Positions 1 to 9,083 of a stretch of DNA of 64,000 bases are shown in pieces; position 1 is the stretch's first letter; each line of letters opens with the position of its first letter. Below the pieces are notes generated by a model that did no database searches, was not told the origin of the DNA, and worked only from the letters and a program-made list of their open reading frames with translations. The stretch lies in the NCBI GenBank assembly GCA_030603695.1, contig JAUVXF010000001.1, positions 124,001 through 188,000 on the forward strand, written 5' to 3'. Made by a program: the position numbers and the translations under genes. This DNA is from Natronohydrobacter sp. (GTDB lineage: Bacteria > Pseudomonadota > Alphaproteobacteria > Rhodobacterales > Rhodobacteraceae).

Positions 1-456
1 AAAGACGCGCTTTTGCCCATCTTCAACACAGCCTCGCTGGTGGGGTTTGGCGCGGTTATCGCGGCGCTGTCATCTTTCACGCTTATCCGCGATTGGGTGG
101 TCACGGCAGGCGGGGATAATCCGCTGATCTCTCTGGCCATCGGAACCAGCTTGCTGGCGGGGATGACAGGCTCTGCCTCTGGCGGCATGTCGATCGCGCT
201 GGCCACATTGGGCGAAACCTATCTGGAACTGGGGCTTGCCGCAGGCATTGCCCCCGATCTGTTGCACCGGGTAACAGCGGTGGCAACAGGCGGGCTGGAT
301 GCGCTGCCCCATAATGGCGCGGTGATTACCCTGCTTACAATCTGCGGCCTGACCCATAAAGAGGCCTATGGCGATATTGCCATGGTGGCCGTGATCATCC
401 CGCTTGTGGCGCTGGTGGTGCTGATCGCACTGGGCACGGGCTTGGGCAGCTTTTAG
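1..456 (+). CDS. GntP family gluconate-type permease, C-terminal part (5' end outside window)
   Basis: The reading frame is open from the first base and ends at the TAG before 457, so this is the last 151 codons of a larger gene. The visible protein is hydrophobic with about three membrane spans. It carries stretches typical of the GntP/gluconate:H+ symporter family: an NTASLVGFGAV segment, LLAGMTGSASGGMSIAL, and GGLDALPHNGAVITLL near residue 95. Family members import gluconate or related sugar acids and hydroxy acids across the inner membrane; the substrate cannot be read from this fragment. The true start lies upstream of the window. A GC-rich hairpin with a short T run follows immediately. 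Confidence 0.85.
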   Translation, partial: KDALLPIFNTASLVGFGAVIAALSSFTLIRDWVVTAGGDNPLISLAIGTSLLAGMTGSASGGMSIALATLGETYLELGLAAGIAPDLLHRVTAVATGGLDALPHNGAVITLLTICGLTHKEAYGDIAMVAVIIPLVALVVLIALGTGLGSF

Positions 457-465
457 GTGGTGCGT

Positions 466-489
466 GGGCGCGCAGCACCCCGCGCGCCC
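466..489 (+). terminator. Probable terminator after the GntP permease
   Basis: GGGCGCGC (466-473) pairs with GCGCGCCC (482-489) across an 8-nt loop and is followed by TTT. It lies ten bases past the permease stop and between two convergent genes, so it can serve the plus-strand transcript. The short T run makes it a weak intrinsic terminator. Confidence 0.45.
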
Positions 490-515
490 TTTGCAAAACC
501 GTTATGCGTGCGGTT

Positions 516-833
516 TCAGCGCCCCGCGCACACCTGCTCTGCGGCATCGCCAAAGGCGCGGTAGCGCGCCCAGAATTCGGTATCGCGTGCATTGCGTGAC
601 ATGCGCACATCCTGCGCCAGTTGCGGATCGCGGAAGAATGTTGCGGCGCGGCGCTGTTCGCTGCGTGTCAGGGTGCGTTGCGCCACGCTATCCACACAGC
701 GGCACATGGCGCGTGTGGCCTGTGCCCGATCCAGCCGCAAACATGCGTTTTCAATGGGGCCGGCGCTGGCGGTTACTGGCATCAGCGGCACAGCCAGAAT
801 GGCCAGCGTTACAGCAAGGAGAATTTTTTTCAT
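516..833 (-). CDS. Small secreted protein of unknown function, 105 aa
   Basis: The start at 833 was chosen because GAAGAGGG lies just upstream and the protein then begins with MKKILL and a classic signal peptide (hydrophobic run, small residues, cleavage near ASAGP at about residue 20). A longer frame upstream has no signal-like features. The mature part of about 83 residues is charged and has three cysteines (CLRL, MCRCVDS) plus one near the C-terminus (EQVCAGR), so disulphides in the periplasm are plausible. No family recognised. It is convergent with the permease and isolated from its other neighbours. Confidence 0.6.
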   Translation of the reverse strand: MKKILLAVTLAILAVPLMPVTASAGPIENACLRLDRAQATRAMCRCVDSVAQRTLTRSEQRRAATFFRDPQLAQDVRMSRNARDTEFWARYRAFGDAAEQVCAGR

Positions 834-1084
834 TATGCCCTCTTCAGGTTGCCTGATCCTGTCATGCCGCCTGCTTTGTCCATTTTCGCCGGGTTCGCCC
901 CGAACTTGGCCACAGCGCCGCATGTCTGCCTCGGATGATTGCCCGCAGAACATACCCCAAAACGCCCGCTGCCCGCCAATCTTTTCTGTGCTCCGGGGCG
1001 TTTTGCCTCAGGCGGCGCAAGTATAGCGGCTGGGCCTGCCGCAGCCACAAGAACTAGGCCATACGCGGCCCCGGATGGCGCGAA

Positions 1085-1747
1085 TCACCGCCATTCAACC
1101 CCGGCAATATAGCAATCCGACAACAGCACAAACCGCCCCAGCCCCAGATGCGCGCCCCCGTCTTGCGGGCAGGTGGCGGAAAACTGGTTGCGGGCCAGAT
1201 CCACATCCAGCTCTATCTCGTTCCAGCAGGGCAGGGGCTGGCCAAGTTGAAAGCGCGCCTTGTAGCTGGCCAGCTTCAGACATTCCAGCAGCCGTGCAAA
1301 ATGCCCCCGCTGCGACGGGCCAAGCTTGACCAGCCAGCGCATTTCCTGCGCCGTGCACAGATTTGGCCATAGCGCAGGCCCCAGCGCCTGCACGCCAGAG
1401 ATTTTCAGCCCCAGCGCGCGAATATCAGCATCATCACTGACCACGGCCAGACTGTCACGCGGCGCATGGGCAATCGCGCCTGTCAGCCCCAACGGCCAGA
1501 CAGGCGCGCCCCCCGCGCCCTGCAAGACAGGGCGGGCAACATGGCCCAACTGCGCCATCGCGGCATGGGCGGCAGCCCGCCCCGCGCCAAAGCGGCGCGC
1601 ATGTGCCATGCCCGCATTCTCTACCGCCAGCACCTCATCCCCGATCAGGCGCGGCATGGGTGCGCGCGGATCGGCCCATTCCATCGCAACCCGGCCCCCA
1701 AACAGGGGGCGGGCAAATTCTGAATAGGCAAATCTTTGCAGCAGCAT
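1085..1747 (-). CDS. EntD/Sfp-like 4'-phosphopantetheinyl transferase homologue with altered active site
   Basis: The 220-residue length fits EntD-type PPTases, which move phosphopantetheine from CoA to carrier proteins. The start at 1747 has GAAGGA nine bases upstream. Recognisable family blocks are WPLGLTGAIAHA at about residues 84-95 (family: WP.GvtGSisH, His kept), ALGLKIS at 111-117 followed by CTAQE, and LECLKLASYKA at 154-164. In active enzymes the second block reads GxDxE and the third KEaxyK; here the metal-binding Asp and Glu appear as Lys and Ser, and the Glu of KE as Leu. If the alignment is right, normal Mg-dependent catalysis is unlikely. It could be a pseudoenzyme, a decaying gene or a divergent subfamily. 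No carrier-protein synthase is adjacent. Confidence 0.6.
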   Translation of the reverse strand: MLLQRFAYSEFARPLFGGRVAMEWADPRAPMPRLIGDEVLAVENAGMAHARRFGAGRAAAHAAMAQLGHVARPVLQGAGGAPVWPLGLTGAIAHAPRDSLAVVSDDADIRALGLKISGVQALGPALWPNLCTAQEMRWLVKLGPSQRGHFARLLECLKLASYKARFQLGQPLPCWNEIELDVDLARNQFSATCPQDGGAHLGLGRFVLLSDCYIAGVEWR

Positions 1748-2024
1748 GGCGCATATTCCTTCAACGGCCCGCATCCCTGCCATAACGGCACAGCGCGCGG
1801 CATGTTCAGGGATTGCACCGTATCTGGGAAGAATTATGGCGCAAAGCGGCCATTGTTGCGCAACCATGGGCAGAAAGGCCACGCCAATCCCCTGTATTTA
1901 CAGGGTTCGCGGCGCAAATTTCCTAAAATTCCAGACAGTTTTCCCCAGCAGCGCACCGCGCAAAACGACATACGACCACGGAAGGTGAAAGAGGGTCGCA
2001 TAATGTGAATGAACGCGGCACGCC

Positions 2025-2636
2025 CTAGCGCCGCCGCGCTTCCATTTCTGCGGTGATGTTGAACAGGCGTGCCGAAAGCGTTGTGCCAAATTGCATATTG
2101 CCCAGAATCACGGTGGTTTCCGCGCCTGTATCATCGCGGATCACCCATTGGCGCAATTCGGTGGGATTGGCCGAAAACACCAGCCGGATAGAGCCATATT
2201 GCGGGTTTTCCGGGTCTTGCGCGACGATGGTGGTTGTTGTGCCATCGGTTATATGGCCAACAACCATGCTGCGGTTTTCAAAATCCACATTCTGTTCCAG
2301 AATCAGGTTCAGCGGGGTTTGGCGCAACGGATACTGGTTTGGCCCTTGGTTTGAACGGCCATCGAAAATGGCCACCTGCCCGCCCCCGGCCATGACCAAA
2401 GATTGCTCTGGCGGGTCATACTCAAACCGCACGCGGCCGGGGCGGCGGATGAAAATCCGGCCTGTGGCCAAAGTGCCATCGGGGTTGATCTGGGTAAAAT
2501 CCCCCTGCGCGGTCTGGAAGCTGTTGAAATAGCGCGACAGCTCTGCCAGCGGAATGGCGCTTTGCGCCAAAGCGGGGGCTGCGGCCAAAGCCAGCGCGGG
2601 AAGGGCAAGAAGCAGGGTGCGGCGTGTAACTGTCAT
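2025..2636 (-). CDS. lolA: Outer-membrane lipoprotein carrier protein LolA
   Basis: LolA shuttles lipoproteins from the inner-membrane LolCDE complex through the periplasm to the outer membrane. The 203-residue protein starts MTVTRR with a twin-arginine-looking, strongly hydrophobic signal peptide ending ALAQS near residue 25. The mature part shows the family pattern: FNSFQTAQGDFTQ, then GRIFIRRPGRVRFEYDPP at about 57-74, and LVMAGGGQVAIFD, where the convex beta sheet begins. The C-terminus ends in a basic EARRR tail. The internal Met at 2636 was preferred over an upstream Met because the signal peptide begins there. Its upstream minus-strand neighbours are GlsB-like and ftsK, a grouping common in Rhodobacterales. 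Confidence 0.9.
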   Translation of the reverse strand: MTVTRRTLLLALPALALAAAPALAQSAIPLAELSRYFNSFQTAQGDFTQINPDGTLATGRIFIRRPGRVRFEYDPPEQSLVMAGGGQVAIFDGRSNQGPNQYPLRQTPLNLILEQNVDFENRSMVVGHITDGTTTTIVAQDPENPQYGSIRLVFSANPTELRQWVIRDDTGAETTVILGNMQFGTTLSARLFNITAEMEARRR

Positions 2637-2717
2637 AGCGCCTGAATACCGCAAATCCGCGCGCGCGAAAGCCACGTTTTGCTCACAGCCCGAACACAAG
2701 GCAGAGAGTTGCCGGCC

Positions 2718-2957
2718 TCATTTCCTGCGCCAATGCGTTGGCACAACCAAAAGCGCGCCCAGCGATGACAGGATGGCATCCAACCCGGCAGAGCCAAAAG
2801 ACAGGCCAAACATGATCCGCACGAAATAGAACAAAAACGCCCCGCCCACACAGATGATGATAGAGGGCAGATAGCCATTCCGGGTAAATCCGCTGCGCTC
2901 TGTCGCGTAGCCGACAATTCCCGCAATCACCACGGTTCCGAAAAGTTGCAAAAACAA
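2718..2957 (-). CDS. GlsB/YeaQ/YmgE family small membrane protein, 79 aa
   Basis: The protein has two or three membrane spans: FGTVVIAGIVGYA at the N-terminus, then LPSIIICVGGAFLFYFVRIMF in the middle, with a GFTRNGYLPS loop between them. This layout matches the transglycosylase-associated/GlsB-YeaQ group of small inner-membrane stress proteins, whose biochemical role is not settled. The tail PTHWRRK is basic. It lies between ftsK and lolA on the same strand, 43 bases after the ftsK stop, and may be read as part of that run. Family assignment rests on size and hydropathy pattern more than on a diagnostic motif. Confidence 0.6.
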   Translation of the reverse strand: MFLQLFGTVVIAGIVGYATERSGFTRNGYLPSIIICVGGAFLFYFVRIMFGLSFGSAGLDAILSSLGALLVVPTHWRRK

Positions 2958-3000
2958 ATGCCTGCTCCGAAATAGGCGCGGCGCAATCCGCCGCGCGCTG

Positions 3001-6000
3001 TCATTGTTCTGGTATCAGGATCTCGCGCTTGCCGACATGGTTGGCGGGGGTGACAAGCCCCTCGTCTTCCATCTGCTCTACCAGACGCGCGGCCTTGTTA
3101 TAGCCGATCCCCAGCTTGCGCTGGATATAGCTGGTGGAACATTTGCGATCTTGAATAACCACCTGCACCGCCTGATCATACAGCGCATCTTCGCCCGTGG
3201 TATTGCCGCCAAGGCCCAGAACCGCGTCAATATCGGCCTCTCTGTCATTTTCAGGGCCATCCACCACGCCCGATTTGTAATCCGGCGGGCCAAAGCTTTT
3301 CAGATGGTTGACAACCTCTTCCACCTCTTCATCGCTGACAAAGGGGCCATGCACCCGCACAATCCGCGAACCGCCCGCCATATACAGCATATCGCCCATG
3401 CCCAGCAGTTGCTCTGCGCCCTGCTCGCCCAGAATGGTGCGGCTATCAATCTTGCTTGTTACCTGAAACGAAATCCGCGTCGGGAAATTGGCCTTGATCG
3501 TGCCGGTAATCACATCCACCGAAGGGCGCTGCGTGGCCATGATAAGATGAATGCCAGAGGCGCGTGCCATCTGTGCAAGGCGCTGAATGCAGGCTTCAAT
3601 CTCTTTGCCCGCCACCATCATCAGATCGGCCATTTCATCCACGACCACCACAATAAAGGGCAGCACTTCGGGCGCGAATTCTTCGCTTTCAAAGATGGGA
3701 TCACCGGTTTCATCGTCAAAGCCGGTCTGGATGGTGCGCTTGAACATCTCGCCTTTGGCCAGCGCCTCGCGCACGCGGCCATTATAGCCCTCGATATTGC
3801 GCACGCCCATCTTGGACATTTTGCGATAGCGCTCTTCCATCTCGCCCACGACCCATTTCAGCGCCACAACGGCTTTTTTAGGGTCTGTCACCACCGGGCT
3901 TAGCAAATGCGGAATGCCGTCATAGACGGACAATTCCAGCATTTTGGGGTCAATCATGATCATCCGGCACTCTTCCGGCGTCAGCCGATACAGAAGCGAC
4001 AGAATCATCGTGTTAATCGCCACCGATTTCCCCGAACCCGTGGTGCCCGCAATCAGCAAATGCGGCATCTTGGCCAGATTGGCCACAATCGGTTCGCCAT
4101 CAATGGCTTTGCCCAGTGCAAGGGGCAGGCGCATATTGGTATCGCCAAAATCCCGCGCGGCCAGAATTTCGCGCAAGACCACCTTTTCGCGGTGGGCATT
4201 GGGCAATTCGATCCCGATAATAGACCGCCCCGGCACTGTGGAAACCCGCGCCGAAAGGGCCGACATGGAACGTGCAATATCATCCGACAGGCCAATCACG
4301 CGGCTGGCTTTCAGGCCGGGCGCGGGTTCCAGTTCATATTGCGTGACAACAGGGCCGGGGCGCACGCTGACAATCTCGCCGCGCACGCCGTAATCATCCA
4401 GCACGTTTTCCAGCATCCGCGCGTTTTCTTCCAGCGCCTCATCGCTCAGGGTGAAGCGCTGCACCTCTCCGGGGCTTTCCAGCAGCGATAGCGGCGGCAG
4501 CTCAAACACGGGTGCGGCAGGATCAAAGGCGAAAGCGGGCGCGGCCTCTGCCTGCGCCTGGCGCGAGGGCTGGGGGCGGCGCTGCGTGGTATTGACCACG
4601 CGGCGCGTCAGCACATGCGGGCCGCGCGGCGCATCGGGCTGGAACAACGGCTCTGCCACCAGTGGCGCGGCCATTTGCGGCGCTGGCTGGGGGTGCGGTG
4701 CTTGGGGCTGGGCCACAGGCTGCGCGGCCAGCATCCAATCGGGCATGGGCACAGGGGCCAGAGTGGCATCAACGCTGGCATGCAGGCTGGCGGCAGAGAC
4801 ACTCTGCCCAACCCCGGCACTTGCGGCGGGCTGTGGCACGGGGCTGGCCCCCGGTGCAAGCGCGCGCAAGGGCGGCTCTGGCAGCACATGGCGGGTGCGA
4901 TCAAATTTCAGCACCGGCTTTGCGCCTTTGTGGTGGCGGATGGCATCGGCAATGCGGGTTTTTATCCGCGCCTCTCCCACAGGCTGCGCCTGCAAGGCCG
5001 AAGCGGAAAGCTGCGGTTCCACCAATTCGCCGCGCAACGGCGGGGCATCAGGGGCAGCGCGCCCGCTTAGCGCCTTCAGCCGCGCCAGAAGGCCGGGGGC
5101 GGGGGCGTCTTGCGGGGTGTCGTCTTCTTCCCACAAATCAGGTTCTTCATCATAGCGGGGTTGCGCGTAAAAGGCGCTGGCATCCTGCCGCGTCTGCGGT
5201 TCCACAGGGGCCGCATAACCACTGGGCCGGATAACAGGCGGGCTGCGGCGCGCGGCGGCATGGGGCGGTTCTGTTGCCTGATAAGGCTGCGCGGCCCATT
5301 GTGCCTCTGGCTGCGGTTGGCTGTGCGCCTGCGCGCGTGCGGCGCGGCTATCTTCCACTTTGCGCGCCATGGCCCCGCCCGCTGCGGTTGCGCCGCGCAA
5401 ACCTTGCACAGCCCCCCCGCGCAGCAATGCCATCAGCATGCCATAGGCCATCACTGTCCCGGCCAGAACAAAGCGCAGGAATTTGCGCGCCTCATAGCCG
5501 CTCACCCCCATCACAAAGGCCCAGCCTGCCAGCATGACGGCCAGCATCACAACGCCCATCAGCGTCACACCTGCGGCAGGCCCCATGGGCAGCGCATTCA
5601 CAATCGCGCCCAGCACAGTATCGCCAAAAATGCCGCCCATGCCATATAGCATGCCCCAGCCTGCGCTTGGCACCAGCGTAGCGCACCAAATCGCACTTAG
5701 CGCCAGCGCGATGGGCAGGAAAATCCCACGCGCCAAAGCCTGCTCATGCCCGCGCGACATCACCAGCCGCAGCCCCCAGCCAAAGCAGAACACCACCAAC
5801 CCCCAAGAGGCATTGCCAATGATGATCATCAAAGGCGAGGAAATCGTGGCCCCTACAACACCCAGAGAGTTTTCTATCGGGACATTGGAAGAACTCATCC
5901 AGCTTGGATCGCTTGGCGCGTAAGAGCCAAGCATCACCGCCACCAGCCCTGCAACCACAATCAGCGCCAGCCCCAACACCTCGCGCCCGCGCTTTTGCAG

Positions 6001-6060
6001 CAGCGCTTGCAAATTGCTGTCCAACAGCGGGTCGCGCGAACGGGTATTGTAAGATGCCAT
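3001..6060 (-). CDS. ftsK: DNA translocase FtsK
   Basis: FtsK couples chromosome segregation to division at the septum. The 1019-residue protein has the full layout: four N-terminal membrane segments within about residues 28-200, a long Pro/Ala/Gln-rich linker (roughly 210-510), the motor with Walker A GTTGSGKS near residue 672 and Walker [13 protein letters not shown] near 805, and a C-terminal winged-helix gamma domain with [17 protein letters not shown] that reads KOPS sites. ATG at 6060 was chosen over the adjacent in-frame GTG at 6063 because GAGG lies about eight bases before it. The dapC-like aminotransferase ends just 12 bases upstream, so co-transcription is likely. Confidence 0.97.
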   Translation of the reverse strand: MASYNTRSRDPLLDSNLQALLQKRGREVLGLALIVVAGLVAVMLGSYAPSDPSWMSSSNVPIENSLGVVGATISSPLMIIIGNASWGLVVFCFGWGLRLVMSRGHEQALARGIFLPIALALSAIWCATLVPSAGWGMLYGMGGIFGDTVLGAIVNALPMGPAAGVTLMGVVMLAVMLAGWAFVMGVSGYEARKFLRFVLAGTVMAYGMLMALLRGGAVQGLRGATAAGGAMARKVEDSRAARAQAHSQPQPEAQWAAQPYQATEPPHAAARRSPPVIRPSGYAAPVEPQTRQDASAFYAQPRYDEEPDLWEEDDTPQDAPAPGLLARLKALSGRAAPDAPPLRGELVEPQLSASALQAQPVGEARIKTRIADAIRHHKGAKPVLKFDRTRHVLPEPPLRALAPGASPVPQPAASAGVGQSVSAASLHASVDATLAPVPMPDWMLAAQPVAQPQAPHPQPAPQMAAPLVAEPLFQPDAPRGPHVLTRRVVNTTQRRPQPSRQAQAEAAPAFAFDPAAPVFELPPLSLLESPGEVQRFTLSDEALEENARMLENVLDDYGVRGEIVSVRPGPVVTQYELEPAPGLKASRVIGLSDDIARSMSALSARVSTVPGRSIIGIELPNAHREKVVLREILAARDFGDTNMRLPLALGKAIDGEPIVANLAKMPHLLIAGTTGSGKSVAINTMILSLLYRLTPEECRMIMIDPKMLELSVYDGIPHLLSPVVTDPKKAVVALKWVVGEMEERYRKMSKMGVRNIEGYNGRVREALAKGEMFKRTIQTGFDDETGDPIFESEEFAPEVLPFIVVVVDEMADLMMVAGKEIEACIQRLAQMARASGIHLIMATQRPSVDVITGTIKANFPTRISFQVTSKIDSRTILGEQGAEQLLGMGDMLYMAGGSRIVRVHGPFVSDEEVEEVVNHLKSFGPPDYKSGVVDGPENDREADIDAVLGLGGNTTGEDALYDQAVQVVIQDRKCSTSYIQRKLGIGYNKAARLVEQMEDEGLVTPANHVGKREILIPEQ

Positions 6061-6072
6061 CACAGAGCCTCG

Positions 6073-7251
6073 TTACTTATAAAGACAGGTGCACAGACGC
6101 CGCAGCGCCTGTTCCAATTCATCAATCGGCGCAACCATGGCCACGCGGAGAAACCCTTTGCCGGGGTTCTGGCCGCCCACATCGCGCGCCAGATACGCGC
6201 CGGGCAACACCCGGATACCGGTTTCGCGCCACAGCCGCAGGGCCGCAGCCTCGCCATCATCCACCGGCAACCACAGGAAAAACCCGGCTTGCGGCCCCGC
6301 GTAACCGTCAATCCCGGTAAATATCCGATCTGCCAGCGCGTATTTCTGCTGATACAGCGCGCGCGAGCGGTTTACATGCGCCTCATCCGCCCAGGCGGCT
6401 GCCGCCACATGCTGCAAGGGTTCGGGCAAAGGGGCGCCCGCATAGGCGCGCAACTGGCGAATGCGCCGAATGCTTTCTGGCCCGCCCGCCACAAAGCCAG
6501 AGCGCAGGCCCGGCAGGTTAGACCGCTTGGACAGCGAATGAAACGACAGCACCCGTTCAGGATGCGCGCCCATCTCGCGTGCGATCTGCAATACACCCGG
6601 CGGGGGGGTATCGCGGTAAATCTCGCTATAGCATTCATCTGCGAAAATCTGGAAATCATGCCGCTCTGCCAGCGCGATCAAATCGCGCCAATAGGCGGCA
6701 TCCGCCACCGCCCCTTGCGGGTTGGCAGGCGAGCACAGATAGGCAATCGCCACCTTGTCCAGCATGTCGGCGGGCAACTGGCCATATTCGGGCAGATAGC
6801 CGCTATCGCGCGTGACAGGCACATATTCCGCCCGCACCCCCAGCGCCAAAGCGCCCACGGCATAAGCCTGATAAAACGGGTTCGGCATAAGGATTACGGG
6901 CTTTGCGCCGCGCTTATGTTCCGGGCATAGCGCCACGGCGGCATTATACAGCCCCTCGCGCGTGCCATTCAGCACCATGATCTGATCTTGCCCAAGCGTC
7001 ACATCATAGCGCCGCGCAATCCAGCCCTGAATGGCCTCCAGCAGGGGGGCAATGCCCTCATTGCTGGGGTATTTCGCAAATCCTGCGATATGGGCGTTCA
7101 GCACCTCTGCCAGAAAGGGGGGCATTTCATGGCGCGGCTCGCCAATGGTCATGGCAACAGGCACACCACCGGCGGGGTGATGATCCAACAGCGCGCGCAG
7201 GCGCGGAAATGCGTATTCAGGCAGGTTCGAAAACCGCTCTGGAAATGCCAT
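6073..7251 (-). CDS. dapC: Class I/II PLP aminotransferase, probable N-succinyldiaminopimelate aminotransferase DapC
   Basis: The 392-residue fold-type I aminotransferase would act in the cytoplasm, converting N-succinyl-2-amino-6-ketopimelate to succinyl-diaminopimelate in lysine and peptidoglycan synthesis. Key family positions are visible: YPSNEG near 61, NGTREGLY (residues 95-102), SPANPQGAV (174-182), FADECYSE (203-210), and SFHSLSKRSNLPGLRSG with the PLP lysine at 242. The SKRSNLPGLR block is shared with DapC-type enzymes, but substrate is inferred. The start at 7251 has GAGG five bases upstream and begins at the conserved MAFPERFSNLPEYAF; the frame stays open further upstream but encodes low-similarity sequence. 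Confidence 0.85.
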   Translation of the reverse strand: MAFPERFSNLPEYAFPRLRALLDHHPAGGVPVAMTIGEPRHEMPPFLAEVLNAHIAGFAKYPSNEGIAPLLEAIQGWIARRYDVTLGQDQIMVLNGTREGLYNAAVALCPEHKRGAKPVILMPNPFYQAYAVGALALGVRAEYVPVTRDSGYLPEYGQLPADMLDKVAIAYLCSPANPQGAVADAAYWRDLIALAERHDFQIFADECYSEIYRDTPPPGVLQIAREMGAHPERVLSFHSLSKRSNLPGLRSGFVAGGPESIRRIRQLRAYAGAPLPEPLQHVAAAAWADEAHVNRSRALYQQKYALADRIFTGIDGYAGPQAGFFLWLPVDDGEAAALRLWRETGIRVLPGAYLARDVGGQNPGKGFLRVAMVAPIDELEQALRRLCTCLYK

Positions 7252-7331
7252 GACTGCCTCAAAGTTTTCGGGGGTTTTCCCCCTGATTTTCCGGCAGGAT
7301 AGCGCGCGCAAGGGCTTACGTCCAGAAAAAC

Positions 7332-7358
7332 GCTCTCGCTTGGGACGATAAGCTCTCG
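7332..7358. promoter_or_regulatory. Paired GCTCTCG direct repeat upstream of dapC
   Basis: GCTCTCG occurs at 7332-7338 and again at 7352-7358, 20 bases apart start to start, about two helical turns. It lies about 80-105 bases upstream of the dapC start on the minus strand. The spacing suits a dimeric regulator binding one face of DNA, but no regulator is identified and the repeat may be chance. Confidence 0.25.
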
Positions 7359-7432
7359 AAATTGTGGTATTTTCGCAGGGCCTACCAGATATCGGGGGGA
7401 AATTGCCGTAATCGGCTACCGCTGGGGCAGGG

Positions 7433-7514
7433 GGTGCGGTGCAGCCTGCCAGATTTTCCGCACCACTGGGCGGCATACGGCCCCTGACAGACCAAATCCG
7501 TCAGGGGCCTTTTT
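7433..7514 (+). ncRNA. Candidate plus-strand small RNA between two minus-strand genes
   Basis: Two hairpins lie in tandem: GGTGCGG (7433-7439) with CCGCACC (7458-7464), then a 10-bp terminator stem at 7479-7509 followed by TTTTT. The T run is on the plus strand, while both flanking genes (ilvE and dapC) are on the minus strand, so the terminator has no annotated plus-strand gene to serve. The simplest reading is a short untranslated plus-strand RNA with an undetermined 5' end somewhere in 7252-7432. It does not match SRP RNA, tmRNA or another RNA family that I recognise. No strong promoter was seen. Confidence 0.35.
7479..7514 (+). terminator. Strong intrinsic terminator, plus-strand orientation
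   Basis: GGCCCCTGAC (7479-7488) pairs perfectly with GTCAGGGGCC (7500-7509) around an 11-nt loop, followed by TTTTT at 7510-7514. On the minus strand the same stem has no trailing U run, so it is a poor terminator for ilvE but a good one for a plus-strand transcript. Confidence 0.7.
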
Positions 7515-7538
7515 ATCAGCCAGCCGATCGCGCCGCGC

Positions 7539-8408
7539 TTAGGCGCGCACCAAAGCCTCATAGCTTTCGGCCACTTTGCGCGTCATCTGCCCCACTTGGA
7601 AATGATGCTCGCCAATCTGGCCCACAGGCGTAATTTCCGCCGCTGTGCCTGTCAGCCAGCATTCCGAGAAATCGGCCAGCTCTTCGGGCAGGATATGGCG
7701 CTCATGCACCACAATCCCCATATCGCGCAGCATGGCGATAACGGTCTGGCGGGTAATCCCGTTCAAGATTGCATCGGGGATGGGGGTATGCACTTCGCCA
7801 TCTCTGACAAAAAACACATTGGCCCCGGTCGCTTCGGCCACATAGCCGCGATAATCGTAAAACAGCGCGTCCGAACAGCCCTTGGCCTCTGCGGCATGTT
7901 TGGACATGGTGCAGATCATATACAGCCCCGCCGCCTTTGCCGCGGTCGGGATGGTATCGGGCGAGGGGCGGCGCCATTTGGCAATGTCCAGCTTTGCGCC
8001 CTGCCATTTGGCATCGCCATAATAGGCGCCCCATTCCCAAGCGGCCACAGCCAGCCGCACCGGGTTGCGCCGCGCGGCCACGCCCATATCCTCGCCCGCG
8101 CCGCGCCATGCAATCGCGCGCAAATAAGCATCGCGCAGGCCATTGGCCTCCAGCACGGCGGCCTTGGCCTCTTCAATCTGATCTACGGTATAGGGGATTT
8201 CCATATCCAGCAGGCGGCCCGATTCCAGCAACCTTGCAGAATGTTCGCGGCTTTTGAACACCTTGCCGCTATAGCAGCGCTCGCCCTCAAACACCGAACT
8301 GGCATAATGCAGCGCATGGGTCAGGATATGCACATTCGCATCCCGCCAAGGCACGAGCTTGCCATCCATCCAGATCATTCCGTCCCTGTCATCATACGCC
8401 CCGGCCAT
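7539..8408 (-). CDS. ilvE: Branched-chain-amino-acid aminotransferase
   Basis: IlvE performs the last step of leucine, isoleucine and valine synthesis, transferring the glutamate amino group to the branched keto acid. This is a 289-residue fold-type IV PLP enzyme. Visible landmarks are MIWMDGKLVPW (11-21), HALHYASSVFEGERCY (31-46), TIPTAAKAAG with the likely PLP lysine at 158, and GYVAEATGANVFFV (188-201). The start at 8408 has GAGGAGG five to six bases upstream, an excellent site, so the longer frame is rejected. It is divergent from petP; the 165-base gap between them should hold both promoters. Confidence 0.95.
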   Translation of the reverse strand: MAGAYDDRDGMIWMDGKLVPWRDANVHILTHALHYASSVFEGERCYSGKVFKSREHSARLLESGRLLDMEIPYTVDQIEEAKAAVLEANGLRDAYLRAIAWRGAGEDMGVAARRNPVRLAVAAWEWGAYYGDAKWQGAKLDIAKWRRPSPDTIPTAAKAAGLYMICTMSKHAAEAKGCSDALFYDYRGYVAEATGANVFFVRDGEVHTPIPDAILNGITRQTVIAMLRDMGIVVHERHILPEELADFSECWLTGTAAEITPVGQIGEHHFQVGQMTRKVAESYEALVRA

Positions 8409-8573
8409 GGGTGCCTCCTCTATGCCTCGGTATCGCTCTTTGCGGATATTGCGCAAATTAGGCCCACATCGGACATAATGTTACGCCAAATCGGGGAATC
8501 GGTAGCAATTCGCTCTTGGAATGTCAACAAGGCTGACTTAAAATGAACCAAGATGAACAGGGGGGCAGCATTC

Positions 8574-9083
8574 ATGGCCGAAGGGCATGGCAGCGCAAGC
8601 GGGGGCGAGAACCTGCTTTTCCTGACGGATGAGCAGTTGCGCAAAGGCATAGAGGCCATGTTCTTCGCCTATCGCGGCTTCACCGCAGACCCAGACCGCA
8701 TTTTGGAAGATCACGCCTATGGCCGCGCCCATCATCGCGCATTGCATTTCATCAACCGCACCCATGGCACAACTGTCAATAACCTGCTGGCGCTGCTGGG
8801 TGTGACCAAGCAATCGCTGAACCGCGTGTTGCGCAGCCTGATAGAGGACGGGCTTGTTGAAAGCCGCGTGGGCCGCACCGACAGGCGCGAACGCAACCTG
8901 TATCTGACCCCAAAGGGCGAAGCGCTGGAACGCGCCCTGTCAGAGGCCCAGCGCGAACGCATGCGCGCGGCCTATCGCGCCGCGGGGCCGCAGGCAGTGG
9001 CCGGGTTTCGTCAGGTGCTGGAAGCGATGATGGATGATGATATCCGCCGCCAGTATCTTGGCCTTCGGGATCGCCGCCCATGA
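8574..9083 (+). CDS. petP: MarR-family transcriptional regulator, PetP-like
   Basis: This 169-residue winged-helix regulator has the MarR core: HHRALHFINRTHGTTVNNLLALLGVTKQSLNRVLRSLIEDGLVESRVGRTDRRERNLYLTPKG in segments spanning about 58-120, with recognition helix around TKQSLNRVL and the beta-wing DRRERNLYLT. The start at 8574 follows AGGGGGG by eight bases; an upstream ATG at 8553 has no clear site. Its stop overlaps the next start by four bases (ATGA), which couples it to the response regulator. The pair matches petP-petR of Rhodobacter. In R. capsulatus these genes sit by the cytochrome bc1 operon; here they do not. Confidence 0.75.
   Translation: MAEGHGSASGGENLLFLTDEQLRKGIEAMFFAYRGFTADPDRILEDHAYGRAHHRALHFINRTHGTTVNNLLALLGVTKQSLNRVLRSLIEDGLVESRVGRTDRRERNLYLTPKGEALERALSEAQRERMRAAYRAAGPQAVAGFRQVLEAMMDDDIRRQYLGLRDRRP

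Noticed and set aside
7252-7538. SRP RNA, tmRNA or 6S RNA in the dapC-ilvE gap
   Set aside because: None of the conserved core sequences of these RNAs that I know is present; only an unnamed candidate RNA is kept.
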